A DNA stretch of 64,000 bases from Paenibacillus_E sp040812395 (GTDB taxonomy: Bacteria; Bacillota; Bacilli; Paenibacillales; NBRC-103111). The stretch lies in the NCBI RefSeq assembly GCF_040812395.1, contig NZ_JBFNXH010000005.1, forward strand, positions 1-64,000. Reading direction: 5' to 3'. Of the stretch, positions 1-8,382 are shown piece by piece. The position numbers were made by a program, and so were the translations under genes. Numbering within the stretch: position 1 is the first letter of the stretch; each line of letters opens with the position of its first letter. The notes under the pieces were generated by a model. It made no database searches, had not been told where the DNA came from, and worked only from the letters and a program-made list of their open reading frames with translations.

Positions 1-2
1 AA

Positions 3-45
3 AAGACATCCGCCCCCTAAAAAATGGAGGTAGATGTCTTTTTTG
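3..45. terminator. Bidirectional intrinsic terminator
   Basis: An inverted repeat (AAGACATC and GATGTCTT arms) around a C-rich/G-rich core is followed by a T run on the + strand and preceded by an A run, so it can stop transcription in either direction. It probably ends a gene lying left of the window. Confidence 0.7.
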
Positions 46-153
46 CAACTTATGCGAGACGCCCGTAAAAAAACATAAGTTCTTCAGTGGCCTCGAATTC
101 ATCAGAGGTCATCTTTTTTAGTTTCTATTACAAACAGTCTGTATGGTAAAAGA

Positions 154-507
154 TCATTTCTTTGTAGCGTGTCTTATAAAGCGTTTATAGCCTATATATA
201 TTCCATAGACTATCAGTCCTATCAAAGAAACATAAGACATAATGGTAAGTATGATGCTGAACTGATTGAATATTATACCTATAACTCCAATTAATAAACT
301 GGTAGGCAATATGAGGTTATTCATTGATTTATCGGTAAGGTAAGCAAAGATTGCCCTTGTCAAAGATATGAGTAACACAATGATATAAATCCAACTTGTA
401 AATTGTGCTTTTTCAGTATTTTCGGAATAGTTAATCCACCATAAAAAAATGATAATAATTGCTATTAATAATGTATCCCAAAATTTGAATATCTTGTTCC
501 AGCTCAT
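154..507 (-). CDS. Small four-helix membrane protein, unknown
   Basis: A 117-residue protein with about four hydrophobic segments (near residues 9-27, 37-53, 66-82 and 86-106), short charged loops and a basic C-terminus ending in RFIRHATKK. I chose the ATG at 507 because a GGGG ribosome site lies 9 bases upstream; an in-frame start at 537 lacks one. No catalytic motif or family is recognised. It stands alone between terminators and is A/T-rich compared with mqnC next door. Confidence 0.6.
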   Translation of the reverse strand: MSWNKIFKFWDTLLIAIIIIFLWWINYSENTEKAQFTSWIYIIVLLISLTRAIFAYLTDKSMNNLILPTSLLIGVIGIIFNQFSIILTIMSYVSLIGLIVYGIYIGYKRFIRHATKK

Positions 508-604
508 GTCAGGATAACCCCCTCTAATGAATGACAATGGAATTCACATCTTCCTTCCTCAACTTACATTTTATACCATTAAAATCATTATAACACCAGA
601 ACAC

Positions 605-638
605 AAAAAAAAAGCTACCCCTTTCGGATAGCTTTTCA
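605..638 (-). terminator. Terminator after mqnC
   Basis: Read on the minus strand, AAAAGCTATCC, a GAAA loop and the pairing arm GGGTAGCTTTT run into T residues directly after the mqnC stop. Confidence 0.85.
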
Positions 639-655
639 CCAGTAGATTTTACCCC

Positions 656-1792
656 TTAGTTTTGCATCACAAAATCTTTATTCACTTTAACGCTATCGTC
701 GTGGAACACACGCAGCGTCTCGTATTTCGTATTGCGCTGCGCAGGGATTTTGCCTGCTTCACGGATGATTTGCAGTGTCGATCCAATGTTGACCTTGTGC
801 GTCGTACCCGCCGCGGAGACAACATTTTCCTCGATCATCGTACTGCCAAAGTCGTTGCACCCATAGCTGAGGGTAAGTTTGCCCACTTCAGGTCCCATCG
901 TAACCCAAGACGACTGGAAGTTCGGAATATTATCCAGCATAATCCGGCTAATCGCCAACGTCTTCAAATATTCTTCAGGCATCACTTTCTCCGCTTTCAT
1001 GTTCGTGTTGTCAGGCTGGAACGTCCATGGAATGAACGCGAGGAAGCCTGGCGTATTCAATTTCTGCAGCAGCACGTCGTCCTGTGCATCACGGATACGA
1101 AGCATATGAAGCGCGCGCTCTTCAAACGACTCGCCGAAACCGATAACCATCGTACCGGTCGTGTGCATACCCAGCTTATGTGCGGTTTGCATCACGTCCA
1201 TCCAATCCCGCCATGAGCCCTTCAATTTGCTAATTTTACGTCGTGTGCGATCATCCAAAATTTCAGCCCCGCCGCCCGGAAGGGAATCCAGTCCCGCTTC
1301 ATGCAATTGCCGAACGACTTCTTCGAGCGATAATCCGTCCGAAACGTCTTTCATCTTCATAATCTCGGCTGGTGAGAACGAATGCATCGTGATATTGAAC
1401 CGTTTCTTTATTTCACGCAAAATATTCGTATAATAACTGAACGGTAAATTCGGATTTGTTCCGCCCTGCATCAGAATTTCAGTACCGTCAACATCAAGCG
1501 TTTCTTGAATTTTCTGGAAAATAGTCTCATCTGGCAGCACATAGCCCTCAGCTGAACCAGGGGCACGGTAAAATGCACAAAATCTGCAATACACATCGCA
1601 AATATTCGTGTAATTAATGTTCCTGCCAATCACGAAAGTCGTGATCGGATCTGGATGCCATTTTTTCATAATCTGGTTGGCGGCATCGCCAATTTTTTCT
1701 ATTTGATCGGATTCGAACAGCGTGATGCATTCCTCTACATCAATTCGTCCGCCCGAAAGTGATTTATGTAAGATGCGATCAATTGGTTTCAC
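656..1792 (-). CDS. mqnC: Cyclic dehypoxanthine futalosine synthase (radical SAM)
   Basis: A 378-residue radical-SAM enzyme of the futalosine pathway to menaquinone. MqnC cyclises dehypoxanthine futalosine. The iron-sulphur triad is visible as C65, C69 and C72 in CDVYCRFC, followed by a GGTNP motif and the family-typical LPGGGAEIL and GFGESFEER segments. Full family length. The start is a GTG preceded by AAGGAG. It stands alone here, with its own terminator, so other mqn genes must lie elsewhere. The related MqnE/CofH enzymes share the fold, but MqnC is the best fit by motif pattern. Confidence 0.9.
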   Translation of the reverse strand: MKPIDRILHKSLSGGRIDVEECITLFESDQIEKIGDAANQIMKKWHPDPITTFVIGRNINYTNICDVYCRFCAFYRAPGSAEGYVLPDETIFQKIQETLDVDGTEILMQGGTNPNLPFSYYTNILREIKKRFNITMHSFSPAEIMKMKDVSDGLSLEEVVRQLHEAGLDSLPGGGAEILDDRTRRKISKLKGSWRDWMDVMQTAHKLGMHTTGTMVIGFGESFEERALHMLRIRDAQDDVLLQKLNTPGFLAFIPWTFQPDNTNMKAEKVMPEEYLKTLAISRIMLDNIPNFQSSWVTMGPEVGKLTLSYGCNDFGSTMIEENVVSAAGTTHKVNIGSTLQIIREAGKIPAQRNTKYETLRVFHDDSVKVNKDFVMQN

Positions 1793-1913
1793 GACTACTC
1801 ACTCCTTCTTTTTTCTAAAAGCCTGTATCCATCTATCGTACCATATTCCTTTCACATCGTCACGGCAATTCCCTACTTTCTGGAAGCGGTGATCGCTTAG
1901 ACATCAAGGTTAA

Positions 1914-1942
1914 GAACCCAGCGGAGAATTACCGCCAGGTTC
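1914..1942. repeat. Interrupted perfect inverted repeat
   Basis: GAACC-ca-GCGG and CCGC-ca-GGTTC arms flank a 7-base loop, between mqnC and the end of the met operon. There is no T run on either side, so it is at best a weak terminator for metC or an RNA-stabilising hairpin. Confidence 0.4.
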
Positions 1943-1991
1943 TAGGTATTGAGTTTATATTTTCGTTTGTATAAGGACTGGTAAGCCTAGT

Positions 1992-3164
1992 CTAGCTTCT
2001 AAGCGCTTGTTCCAAATCTTCTATAATATCTTCAATGTCCTCAAGTCCTACAGAATAACGGACGAGACCGTCTGTTATTCCGCGCTCCAGGCGCACTTCT
2101 TTTGGCATAGCAGCATGGGACATCATAGCAGGATAGGAAAGAATGCTTTCCACAGCCCCTAAACTCACTGCCACTAAAGGTATGCGTACCTTGCTCATTA
2201 GTTTCTTGGCTTTTTCGCCGGAGCCTACATCAAAGGAAACAACTGCGCCATAGCCAAGCGACTGCTTCTCGTGAACTTCTCTTCGCGGATGATTCGGAAG
2301 TCCCGGATAGTAAACAACATCAACATCAGGTTGTTCGGACAGCCACTGCGCAAGTCTGCGAGCGCTTTTCTCCGATACTTCCATACGTGCTTGCAACGTC
2401 TTCATGCCGCGAATGAGCAGCCATGAATCCTGAATGCCGAGCACATTGCCCATGCCGTTTTGAATTTGTTTCATGCGGCGTCCCAAGCTCGAATTAGCGA
2501 CTACAGCCAGACCTGCAAGCACATCACTATGGCCTCCGAGGAATTTGGTCGCGCTATGCAGGACGATATCTATGCCGAGTTCGATGGGACGCTGATGGTA
2601 AGGGGTCATAAACGTGTTATCCAGCATAGTAAGCAAATTATGCTCCTTCGCCCAAGCGGCTACTTCGCCTATATCCGTAATTTTGAGCGTCGGATTGGAT
2701 GGCGTTTCAATAAACACAGCACTTGTATTGGGACGCAGGGCCGCTTTCACCTGATTGATCTCTGTCATATCAACGAATGTGGACTCAATGCCCATACGAT
2801 TCATGATTGTTGTAAGCAGCCGGTAGGTGCCGCCATACACATCCTCGGTACAAATAACATGGTCACCCTGCGAAAGAAGCATAAGCGCAGATGAAATGGC
2901 TGCCATACCGGAAGCGAACGCGAAACCGCGGTGGCCGCCTTCCAGCAAAGCAATGTAATCTTCCAAAGCCTGGCGGGTCGGGTTGCCCGAACGCGTATAG
3001 TCATACTCCGGAGATACTTCCAAATCGGATTGATGAAAGGTTGAAGCTTGGTACAAAGGCACGCTGGAAGCGCCAGTAGCCTCATCGATTTCCGCGCCAA
3101 AATGAATAAGTTTTGTAGCGAATTTGCCGTGCGGTTTCCGTTTATCGTCTTTGGAACTGGTCAT
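1992..3164 (-). CDS. metC: Cystathionine beta-lyase-type PLP enzyme
   Basis: A 390-residue member of the Cys/Met-metabolism PLP family (fold type I). The PLP lysine is in HSATKFLGGHSD, and the phosphate-binding region has FASGMAAIS. In the methionine route it would cleave cystathionine to homocysteine. It is the last gene of the metA-metI-metC operon, starting one base after the metI stop region, with AAGGAG before the ATG. The lyase role is inferred from operon order and resemblance to Bacillus MetC; sequence alone does not fully separate it from gamma-synthase or gamma-lyase. Confidence 0.82.
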   Translation of the reverse strand: MTSSKDDKRKPHGKFATKLIHFGAEIDEATGASSVPLYQASTFHQSDLEVSPEYDYTRSGNPTRQALEDYIALLEGGHRGFAFASGMAAISSALMLLSQGDHVICTEDVYGGTYRLLTTIMNRMGIESTFVDMTEINQVKAALRPNTSAVFIETPSNPTLKITDIGEVAAWAKEHNLLTMLDNTFMTPYHQRPIELGIDIVLHSATKFLGGHSDVLAGLAVVANSSLGRRMKQIQNGMGNVLGIQDSWLLIRGMKTLQARMEVSEKSARRLAQWLSEQPDVDVVYYPGLPNHPRREVHEKQSLGYGAVVSFDVGSGEKAKKLMSKVRIPLVAVSLGAVESILSYPAMMSHAAMPKEVRLERGITDGLVRYSVGLEDIEDIIEDLEQALRS

Positions 3165-4334
3165 TTATCGTACATCTCCTTCGATTTCAGCTTTCGCTTG
3201 ATTGAGTGCATTAGAAAGATCGGCGATCAGATCATCAATGTGCTCGATGCCGACGGAGAACCGCAATAAGCGATCATCAACGCCAATTTGCTGGCGAATT
3301 TCCAACGGAATATCTGCGTGCGTCTGCACAGCCGGATACGTCATCAGCGATTCGACGCCGCCTAAACTCTCAGCGAAAGCAATCAGCTGGATATGACGCA
3401 GAATCGGTTCGACCAGTCTGGCATCCTTCACCTTAAAGGAGAAGATACCTGTATTGCCGCTCGATTGCTTGTTCTGTATGGCATACCCCGGATGGGTTTC
3501 CAAGGCCGGGTAAAACACTTCATCGACAAGCGGATGCTCCAGCAGAAACTTGGCGATCGCTGTTGCATTGAACTCGTGTCGTTCCATGCGCAGCGCAAGC
3601 GTCTTCATCCCTCTCATGAGCAGCCAGCTATCCTGCGGCCCAAGCACAGCTCCAATGGAGTTGTGCAGGAACGCCATTTGTTCAGACAATTCCTGGCCTT
3701 TGGTCACAATAAGACCGGCAAGCACATCGTTGTGGCCGCCGAGGTATTTGGTGGCGCTGTGTATAACGATGTCAGCGCCCAGCTCAATAGGGCGTTGCAG
3801 GAATGGCGTCAACAGCGTATTATCGACGATCGACACGATGCCCTTTGAGCGGGCCCATGTACAGACAAGCTCGAGATCTGTAATCATCATAAGCGGGTTC
3901 GTAGGCGTCTCAATAACGAGCCCTTTGGTATTAGGCTGGTAAGCGGCCTCAAGGCCATCCAGATCATTCGTATCTACATAAGTAGCCGTCACGCCAAAAC
4001 GGGACATAATTTTCTCAAGCAGACGGTAAGTCCCGCCGTACAAATCCAAGGAAACGATAAGATGGTCGCCTTGGCTGAAGTAAGCAAAAATGGTTTGCAG
4101 AGCCGCCATACCTGAGGAGCAAGCGAATCCTGCATCTCCCGATTCTAACTGAGCGATTGCATCTTCGAGCACTTTACGGGTTGGACTCTTGGTCCGCGCG
4201 TAATCAAATCCAGTGCTCTGTCCAAGCTTCGGATGGCGGAATGCAGTTGCTTGGTAGACCGGGAAGCTGACAGCTCCGGTTACGGGTTCTTGGATGGAGC
4301 CAATTTGGGCGAGACGGCTTTCGATTTTAAACAA
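3165..4334 (-). CDS. metI: Cystathionine gamma-synthase / O-acetylhomoserine thiolyase
   Basis: A 389-residue paralogue of the downstream gene, also a fold-I PLP enzyme, with lysine in HSATKYLGGHND and a CSSGMAAL phosphate loop. It is expected to join acetylhomoserine and cysteine to cystathionine, or to use sulphide directly. I chose the TTG at 4334 because AAGGAGG sits 8 bases upstream; the more upstream in-frame TTG at 4367 abuts the metA stop and lacks a ribosome site. Control is presumably by the SAM riboswitch before metA. Confidence 0.82.
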   Translation of the reverse strand: MFKIESRLAQIGSIQEPVTGAVSFPVYQATAFRHPKLGQSTGFDYARTKSPTRKVLEDAIAQLESGDAGFACSSGMAALQTIFAYFSQGDHLIVSLDLYGGTYRLLEKIMSRFGVTATYVDTNDLDGLEAAYQPNTKGLVIETPTNPLMMITDLELVCTWARSKGIVSIVDNTLLTPFLQRPIELGADIVIHSATKYLGGHNDVLAGLIVTKGQELSEQMAFLHNSIGAVLGPQDSWLLMRGMKTLALRMERHEFNATAIAKFLLEHPLVDEVFYPALETHPGYAIQNKQSSGNTGIFSFKVKDARLVEPILRHIQLIAFAESLGGVESLMTYPAVQTHADIPLEIRQQIGVDDRLLRFSVGIEHIDDLIADLSNALNQAKAEIEGDVR

Positions 4335-4367
4335 GGGAAGTTCCTCCTTCAAAGGGTTCGTGTTCAA

Positions 4368-5309
4368 TTATAATTGTGAGCTGAACAGGGAGCTGTTAAC
4401 CGCATTCAGATCAAAGGGCGTCTGTTGATACACATAGTAATTCAACCAGTTGGAAAACAGCAAATTTGCATGCGCTCTCCACGTATTATAAGGTTGGCGG
4501 GTCGGGTCGTTGTTCGGATAATAATTTTTCGGAACGGCAATATCGAGCCCTTTATTCACATCGCGATCGTATTCCAATTTCAATGAGCACGCATCGTATT
4601 CCGAATGGCCGGTTACGAATATGTGCTTACCGTCGCGAGTCGCAGCAATGTAAACGCCGGCTTCCTCCGAAGCGGACAAAACCTCCAAATCCGGACATCG
4701 TTCAATGTCTTCCCTCCGGACGTCCGTATGACGGGATTGCGGCACATAGAAAACCTCGTCAAAGCCGCGCAGCAGCTTCGTATTCTGCACGTCCACCGTG
4801 TGTGGAAACACACCGAACATCTTGGCGTCAAGTGGATACTTCTGCACTCCGTAATGATGGTAAAGACCAGCTTGAGCAGCCCAGCAGATATGCAAGGTGG
4901 ACGTCACGTTTTCTTTGCTCCAGTTGAGAATTTGGGTCAATTCTTCCCAATAGTTTACATCTTCAAATTCCATTTGCTCAACCGGCGCGCCTGTAATAAT
5001 CATGCCGTCCAGCTTATCGTTTTTTATATCGTCAAATGTTTTATAGAACATATCCAGATGCTCAGCGGATGTGTTTTTGGATGTGTGAGTTTTAGGATGC
5101 AGGAGCACGAACTCCACCTGCAGCGGCGTATTCCCGATTAAACGCAGCAACTGCGTCTCCGTCGTTTCTTTCGTTGGCATCAAATTCAACAAAGCAATAC
5201 GAAGTGGACGAATATCTTGGTGATACGCGACAGATTCGTCCATCGTGAAGATGTTCTCTTGATTTAAAATTTCTTTGGCTGGCAGGTTGTCAGGAATCTT
5301 AATCGGCAT
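4368..5309 (-). CDS. metA: Homoserine O-acetyltransferase (MetA family)
   Basis: A 313-residue MetA-family acyltransferase, the first committed step of methionine synthesis. The catalytic cysteine is C142 in HICWAAQAG. Residue 111 is glutamate (GAPVEQMEF); in this family Glu at 111 goes with acetyl-CoA use and Gly with succinyl-CoA, so acetylation is predicted despite the common annotation as a succinyltransferase. The start is the ATG with AAGGAG 8 bases upstream; a GTG nine bases earlier overlaps that site. It is the first gene of the riboswitch-controlled operon. Confidence 0.92.
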   Translation of the reverse strand: MPIKIPDNLPAKEILNQENIFTMDESVAYHQDIRPLRIALLNLMPTKETTETQLLRLIGNTPLQVEFVLLHPKTHTSKNTSAEHLDMFYKTFDDIKNDKLDGMIITGAPVEQMEFEDVNYWEELTQILNWSKENVTSTLHICWAAQAGLYHHYGVQKYPLDAKMFGVFPHTVDVQNTKLLRGFDEVFYVPQSRHTDVRREDIERCPDLEVLSASEEAGVYIAATRDGKHIFVTGHSEYDACSLKLEYDRDVNKGLDIAVPKNYYPNNDPTRQPYNTWRAHANLLFSNWLNYYVYQQTPFDLNAVNSSLFSSQL

Positions 5310-5354
5310 CCTGTTCACTCCTTTTCACAAATTTTGGGTTAGGTGAAAGCAAAA

Positions 5355-5385
5355 ATGACCTTCTCTGGAATCAGAGAAAGGTCAT
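5355..5385 (-). terminator. SAM-riboswitch expression-platform terminator
   Basis: A perfect ATGACCTT/AAGGTCAT outer stem with an inner TCTCTG/CAGAGA stem is followed on the minus strand by ATTTTTG. It lies between the aptamer and metA and is the off-state terminator. Confidence 0.9.
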
Positions 5386-5410
5386 GGAAACTCAAACGTA
5401 TGTCCTTACT

Positions 5411-5540
5411 CTTATCTCCCAGATTCGCTTCATACAGCGTTTCCGCAAGAATTAGCACCGTGCATTCCTTTGACTTTGCAAAGGTTTGTCGGTTGCCGGG
5501 TATCATCGGGCTAGTCCCTCCACCTACTCTTGATAAGATC
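5411..5540 (-). ncRNA. S-box (SAM-I) riboswitch aptamer
   Basis: On the minus strand the hallmark CTTATCAAGAG, GGTGGAGGGACT and GCCCGATGATACCCGGCAACC blocks occur in order, and P1 closes with AGATAAG at 5411-5417. SAM binding should favour the terminator at 5355-5385 and switch off metA-metI-metC. Confidence 0.96.
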
Positions 5541-5803
5541 GACTTATTCAGTTGTAATTAATATTACTATAAAATGCTGCAATGTCAAGGGGTCGACGAC
5601 CAGCTTAATGATCTGCTTGAATATGATTCGTGACCACTTTATCCATGAATATTTTTAACGCTACGGGTACACAATAAAGCCAAATTATTCATTCAAAGCC
5701 AGTGGAACATTGCTGGTACACTTTCTTCAATTGTGATAATATAGATACATATTGTATCACCCATTTATTTAACATACCCATTCAAACGAAAGAGGGTTGT
5801 CCA

Positions 5804-6037
5804 ATGTCCATCAAAACATCAGACAGTTTTGACGCATTTGCTTCCTTGCATCGGTACTTCGCATGGATTGAATCCTCGAAGCCGACCTCCAAGCAGGCTG
5901 ACGAGGCTATCGCATTGCTTTGCCAAATTTATGGAGCCAGCACAGAAGAGGAATTGTTACAGCTTGGCGACTCAGAAATTACTGCTGCTTATCAGGAAAT
6001 GAAACATAAAATTTTGAAAGAAGCCGCTTTGGACTAG
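5804..6037 (+). CDS. Small soluble protein, unknown
   Basis: A 77-residue, mostly helical, acidic protein beginning MSIKTSDSF. The ATG at 5804 has AAAGAGGG 7 bases upstream; an in-frame extension to 5702 lacks a ribosome site. No domain is recognised. It is single, and its terminator is shared with the convergent gene at 6096. Confidence 0.6.
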   Translation: MSIKTSDSFDAFASLHRYFAWIESSKPTSKQADEAIALLCQIYGASTEEELLQLGDSEITAAYQEMKHKILKEAALD

Positions 6038-6061
6038 CTGATTACTTGGCTATGGCACAAT

Positions 6062-6088
6062 AAAAACCCTTGGAGTCCAAGGGTTTAT
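6062..6088. terminator. Bidirectional terminator
   Basis: AAACCCTTGG, an AGT loop and CCAAGGGTTT, with A-rich and T-rich flanks, lie between the convergent genes at 5804-6037 and 6096-6473. Confidence 0.85.
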
Positions 6089-6095
6089 TTGTATT

Positions 6096-6473
6096 TTAAT
6101 TTATTTCTCGCCTCTTTGTCTGGCGAATCCCTAAAAAGCCTTGAAGGAAGATGTCCGCGATCAGCGTATCGGTCTTGCGGATTTCGTTTCCTAGGTGCTT
6201 AAGAAAATGCATGTCCTTTTTGAGCATGAGACGTTCTGTACCTTTCAGTTCCGTATTGTGGTGCTTGATCAGCAGATGAACAACGTTCTCCTGCATGTCG
6301 ATATCTACATTAGCATTCACAAATATGCGGTACCTGCCGGGCGTCGTTTGTTTGTATAGTCCGCAAATTTCACCCAGATCATCCAGATAGGTGAGTTTAA
6401 CACCTTGATGTTTGGCCAACTTATACGGGCAACGTTCTCCTATTTCTTTGTATAAATCCTCTATACGATCCAA
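6096..6473 (-). CDS. Degenerate ImmA/IrrE-like protein
   Basis: A 125-residue protein downstream of an Xre repressor, the standard position of an ImmA-type antirepressor protease. The YRIFVNANVD segment resembles the strand before the catalytic helix of ImmA/IrrE proteins, but the place of the HExxH zinc site reads VVHLLIKHHNTE and contains no HExxH. It is therefore probably not a protease in the usual sense. I chose the TTG at 6473 because GAGGAG lies 9 bases upstream. The family assignment is tentative and rests largely on gene context. Confidence 0.5.
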   Translation of the reverse strand: MDRIEDLYKEIGERCPYKLAKHQGVKLTYLDDLGEICGLYKQTTPGRYRIFVNANVDIDMQENVVHLLIKHHNTELKGTERLMLKKDMHFLKHLGNEIRKTDTLIADIFLQGFLGIRQTKRREIN

Positions 6474-6572
6474 ACAAATCAACTCCTCAAAAATAGGACA
6501 ATTCTGGAAATAATTATATCACGAAAAATGATTAAAAAAATGGATAAAAAAAAATTTCTAGGTACTTTTTGA

Positions 6573-6977
6573 CTATTTTTTACTTTGTTTACTCGCTTCG
6601 AGATCTTCAAGGAATGTAAATTCCATGAATTTTAATGTATAGACCAGTTTATCTTCATCCAATTTTCCTTTTTCGCGCAGCAAAGCTTCCGTATCTTTCA
6701 AAAACTGCGTCAACAAAGCCTGATCAACCACTTGGCTTGAACTCTCCCCACCCGAAGTAAAATAAGTCTTTTCCGCACCAGGCCGTCCTAATAAGTAATC
6801 GATAGTTACATTAAAGTAATCGGCAATTTTCACCAAATCCGCGTACTGCGGCTCCGTCTTGCCTAGTTCATAATTAGACACCGTCGCTCTTTTTCTCCCC
6901 AAAAATTCCGCCAATTCGTCTTGAGAAGCGCCTTTTTTCAAACGGAGCTCTTGAATACGATTCCGAAATATCGTCAT
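6573..6977 (-). CDS. Xre-family transcriptional repressor
   Basis: A 134-residue DNA-binding protein. An HTH-XRE domain covers residues 5-60 (ASQDELAEFLG helix, RATVSNYELGKTEP recognition helix, then IDYLLGRPG). The remaining 70 residues form an acidic C-terminal helical tail likely to dimerise. It is upstream of the ImmA-like gene in the same direction, 99 bases apart, a layout typical of ICE or prophage immunity modules, although no integrase or phage gene is visible here. Confidence 0.85.
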   Translation of the reverse strand: MTIFRNRIQELRLKKGASQDELAEFLGRKRATVSNYELGKTEPQYADLVKIADYFNVTIDYLLGRPGAEKTYFTSGGESSSQVVDQALLTQFLKDTEALLREKGKLDEDKLVYTLKFMEFTFLEDLEASKQSKK

Positions 6978-7177
6978 GACGATTCATTCTCCCACAAGTC
7001 AAATTTAAATGACAAGAAACTTTGCAGCACGCAAACTTTTTTAACATTTTCCATCAATTTGATCATACAACGGCTCTTAATTTTGGGCAATAGCTGAAAC
7101 TAGGAAGCACCCTTCTCCTCTAGTTCCCATACAGTATCCTAAACGTCGAAATATGACTCTCATTCCTACTTTTCGGC

Positions 7178-7206
7178 TTGAAACACGCAATATGAAGGGT
7201 TATACT
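7178..7206 (+). promoter_or_regulatory. Sigma-A-type promoter for corA
   Basis: TTGAAA at 7178-7183, a 17-base spacer and TATACT at 7201-7206. A start near 7213 would give a leader of about 175 bases before corA. Confidence 0.75.
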
Positions 7207-7246
7207 AGACAAGTATTCGACACGGACGGAAAAGGGGGGCATACGC

Positions 7247-7333
7247 ATGGACGGGGACCCGGGGAGTAGAAGCTGCTTGATTAGCAAACAATTTCATATG
7301 TTAGGAAGCAGCCGGTCTTCTATCCATTCGTAG
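7247..7333 (+). CDS. Putative corA leader peptide (28 codons)
   Basis: An ATG at 7247 has AAAGGGGGG 7 bases upstream, a stronger ribosome site than many genes here. It opens a 28-codon frame beginning MDGDPGSRSC and ending with TAG at 7331-7333. The frame covers two of three mutually pairing leader segments of corA. This resembles in principle the corL leader ORF of Salmonella corA, but the peptide itself has no recognised relatives. It may be a translated regulatory ORF or chance. Confidence 0.4.
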   Translation: MDGDPGSRSCLISKQFHMLGSSRSSIHS

Positions 7334-7368
7334 CCTTCTTACGATTTAGAACACAACGGGCTGCTTCC
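7272..7368 (+). promoter_or_regulatory. corA: Alternative-pairing leader of corA
   Basis: Three segments compete. GCTGCTT (7272-7278) can pair with AAGCAGC inside GGAAGCAGCC (7304-7313), and the same GGAAGCAGCC can pair over 10 bases with GGCTGCTTCC (7359-7368), which ends just before the corA ribosome site. The leader ORF runs through the first two segments. The layout is that of a translation-coupled RNA switch. Confidence 0.45.
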
Positions 7369-7387
7369 ATTCAAAGGGGTGGAACAG

Positions 7388-8323
7388 ATGAAAACACGAT
7401 GGGTACAAGACGGCGTATTTACTCTGATCGAGGACGTTACCGCCGCACTTACACCTCCGGAAACCGGCTTTTATTGGATAGATGCGGGAGTAGAGGATTT
7501 AGAAATTTTACAGCCTTTATTTCATCTCCATGATTTGGCCGTAGAGGATTGCTTGAGCGAGGAAGAACAGCGTCCTAAAATTGAAATTTACGACTCGCAC
7601 TATTTTATCGTTATTAATAGCATTCGGTTTGACGACGAAGAAATTTTCCTGCGCGCTCTAAACATTTTCTTAGGCAAGCACGTCATCATTACGGTTACTA
7701 GACAGAAGATTAATGAACTTCGCGCATTGAAGCCTTTCCTCTGGGAAGAGGAAGTTAATACCGCTGACCGGTTCTTATACCATCTAGTCGATCTTGTCGT
7801 CGATAATTACGTAGCCGTCGGCGATCGTATCGAGGCCAAGATTGAGAAGCTGGAAGAAGACATTCTTATGGCGACTAAAAAGTCGCATTTGAATGAAATT
7901 ATCGGGCTTCGTTCCGAAATTCTATGGCTTAAAAAAGTGCTCGTTCCTCAGCGCGACGTGATCGGTACGCTCGGTAAAAAGGATTTGCGATTGATCGACA
8001 ATCGCTTGCAGAAATATTTTGGCGACATTTACGAGAATGCCGTTAAAATCGTGGATACGTTCGATACGCTGCGCGATCTCATGGGCAACTTACGAGAAGC
8101 TTATCAGTCCAGTGTCGCGAATCGAGCGAATGAGATCATGCGCGTGTTTACCGCACTGACAACGATCTTCATGCCGCTGACGTTCATCACCGGGGTATTC
8201 GGAATGAATTTCGATAATATTCTAGGACTACGCATTCCGCATGGCGATGAAATGGTGCTGGCGTTCATGGCCGCATTAGGGATTGCGATGTACTGGCTGT
8301 TTAAGAAAAAAGAATGGCTATAA
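7388..8323 (+). CDS. corA: CorA-family magnesium/divalent cation channel
   Basis: A 311-residue CorA/MIT-family protein: a large acidic cytoplasmic domain (residues 1-245), a long coiled helix and two C-terminal membrane helices. The signature GMN motif is in GVFGMNFDN at the end of the first membrane helix. The tail ends KKKEWL. It forms pentameric Mg2+ (or Co2+/Ni2+) channels. The ATG at 7388 is chosen because AAAGGGG lies about 8 bases upstream; a GTG at 7379 falls inside that site. Expression may be governed by the leader described separately. Confidence 0.92.
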   Translation: MKTRWVQDGVFTLIEDVTAALTPPETGFYWIDAGVEDLEILQPLFHLHDLAVEDCLSEEEQRPKIEIYDSHYFIVINSIRFDDEEIFLRALNIFLGKHVIITVTRQKINELRALKPFLWEEEVNTADRFLYHLVDLVVDNYVAVGDRIEAKIEKLEEDILMATKKSHLNEIIGLRSEILWLKKVLVPQRDVIGTLGKKDLRLIDNRLQKYFGDIYENAVKIVDTFDTLRDLMGNLREAYQSSVANRANEIMRVFTALTTIFMPLTFITGVFGMNFDNILGLRIPHGDEMVLAFMAALGIAMYWLFKKKEWL

Positions 8324-8331
8324 ACTTATGA

Positions 8332-8377
8332 AAGAGGCACCCACTGAGCGGCGTAACTGCTTATTGGATGCCTCTTT
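8332..8377. terminator. Terminator between corA and tyrZ
   Basis: AAAGAGGCA and TGCCTCTTT arms between the convergent ends of corA and tyrZ. Confidence 0.7.
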
Positions 8378-8382
8378 CCTGT

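Noticed and set aside
7247..7388. M-box (ykoK) magnesium riboswitch before corA
   Set aside because: The conserved M-box sequence blocks are not visible; the leader is explained better by an ORF with alternative helices.
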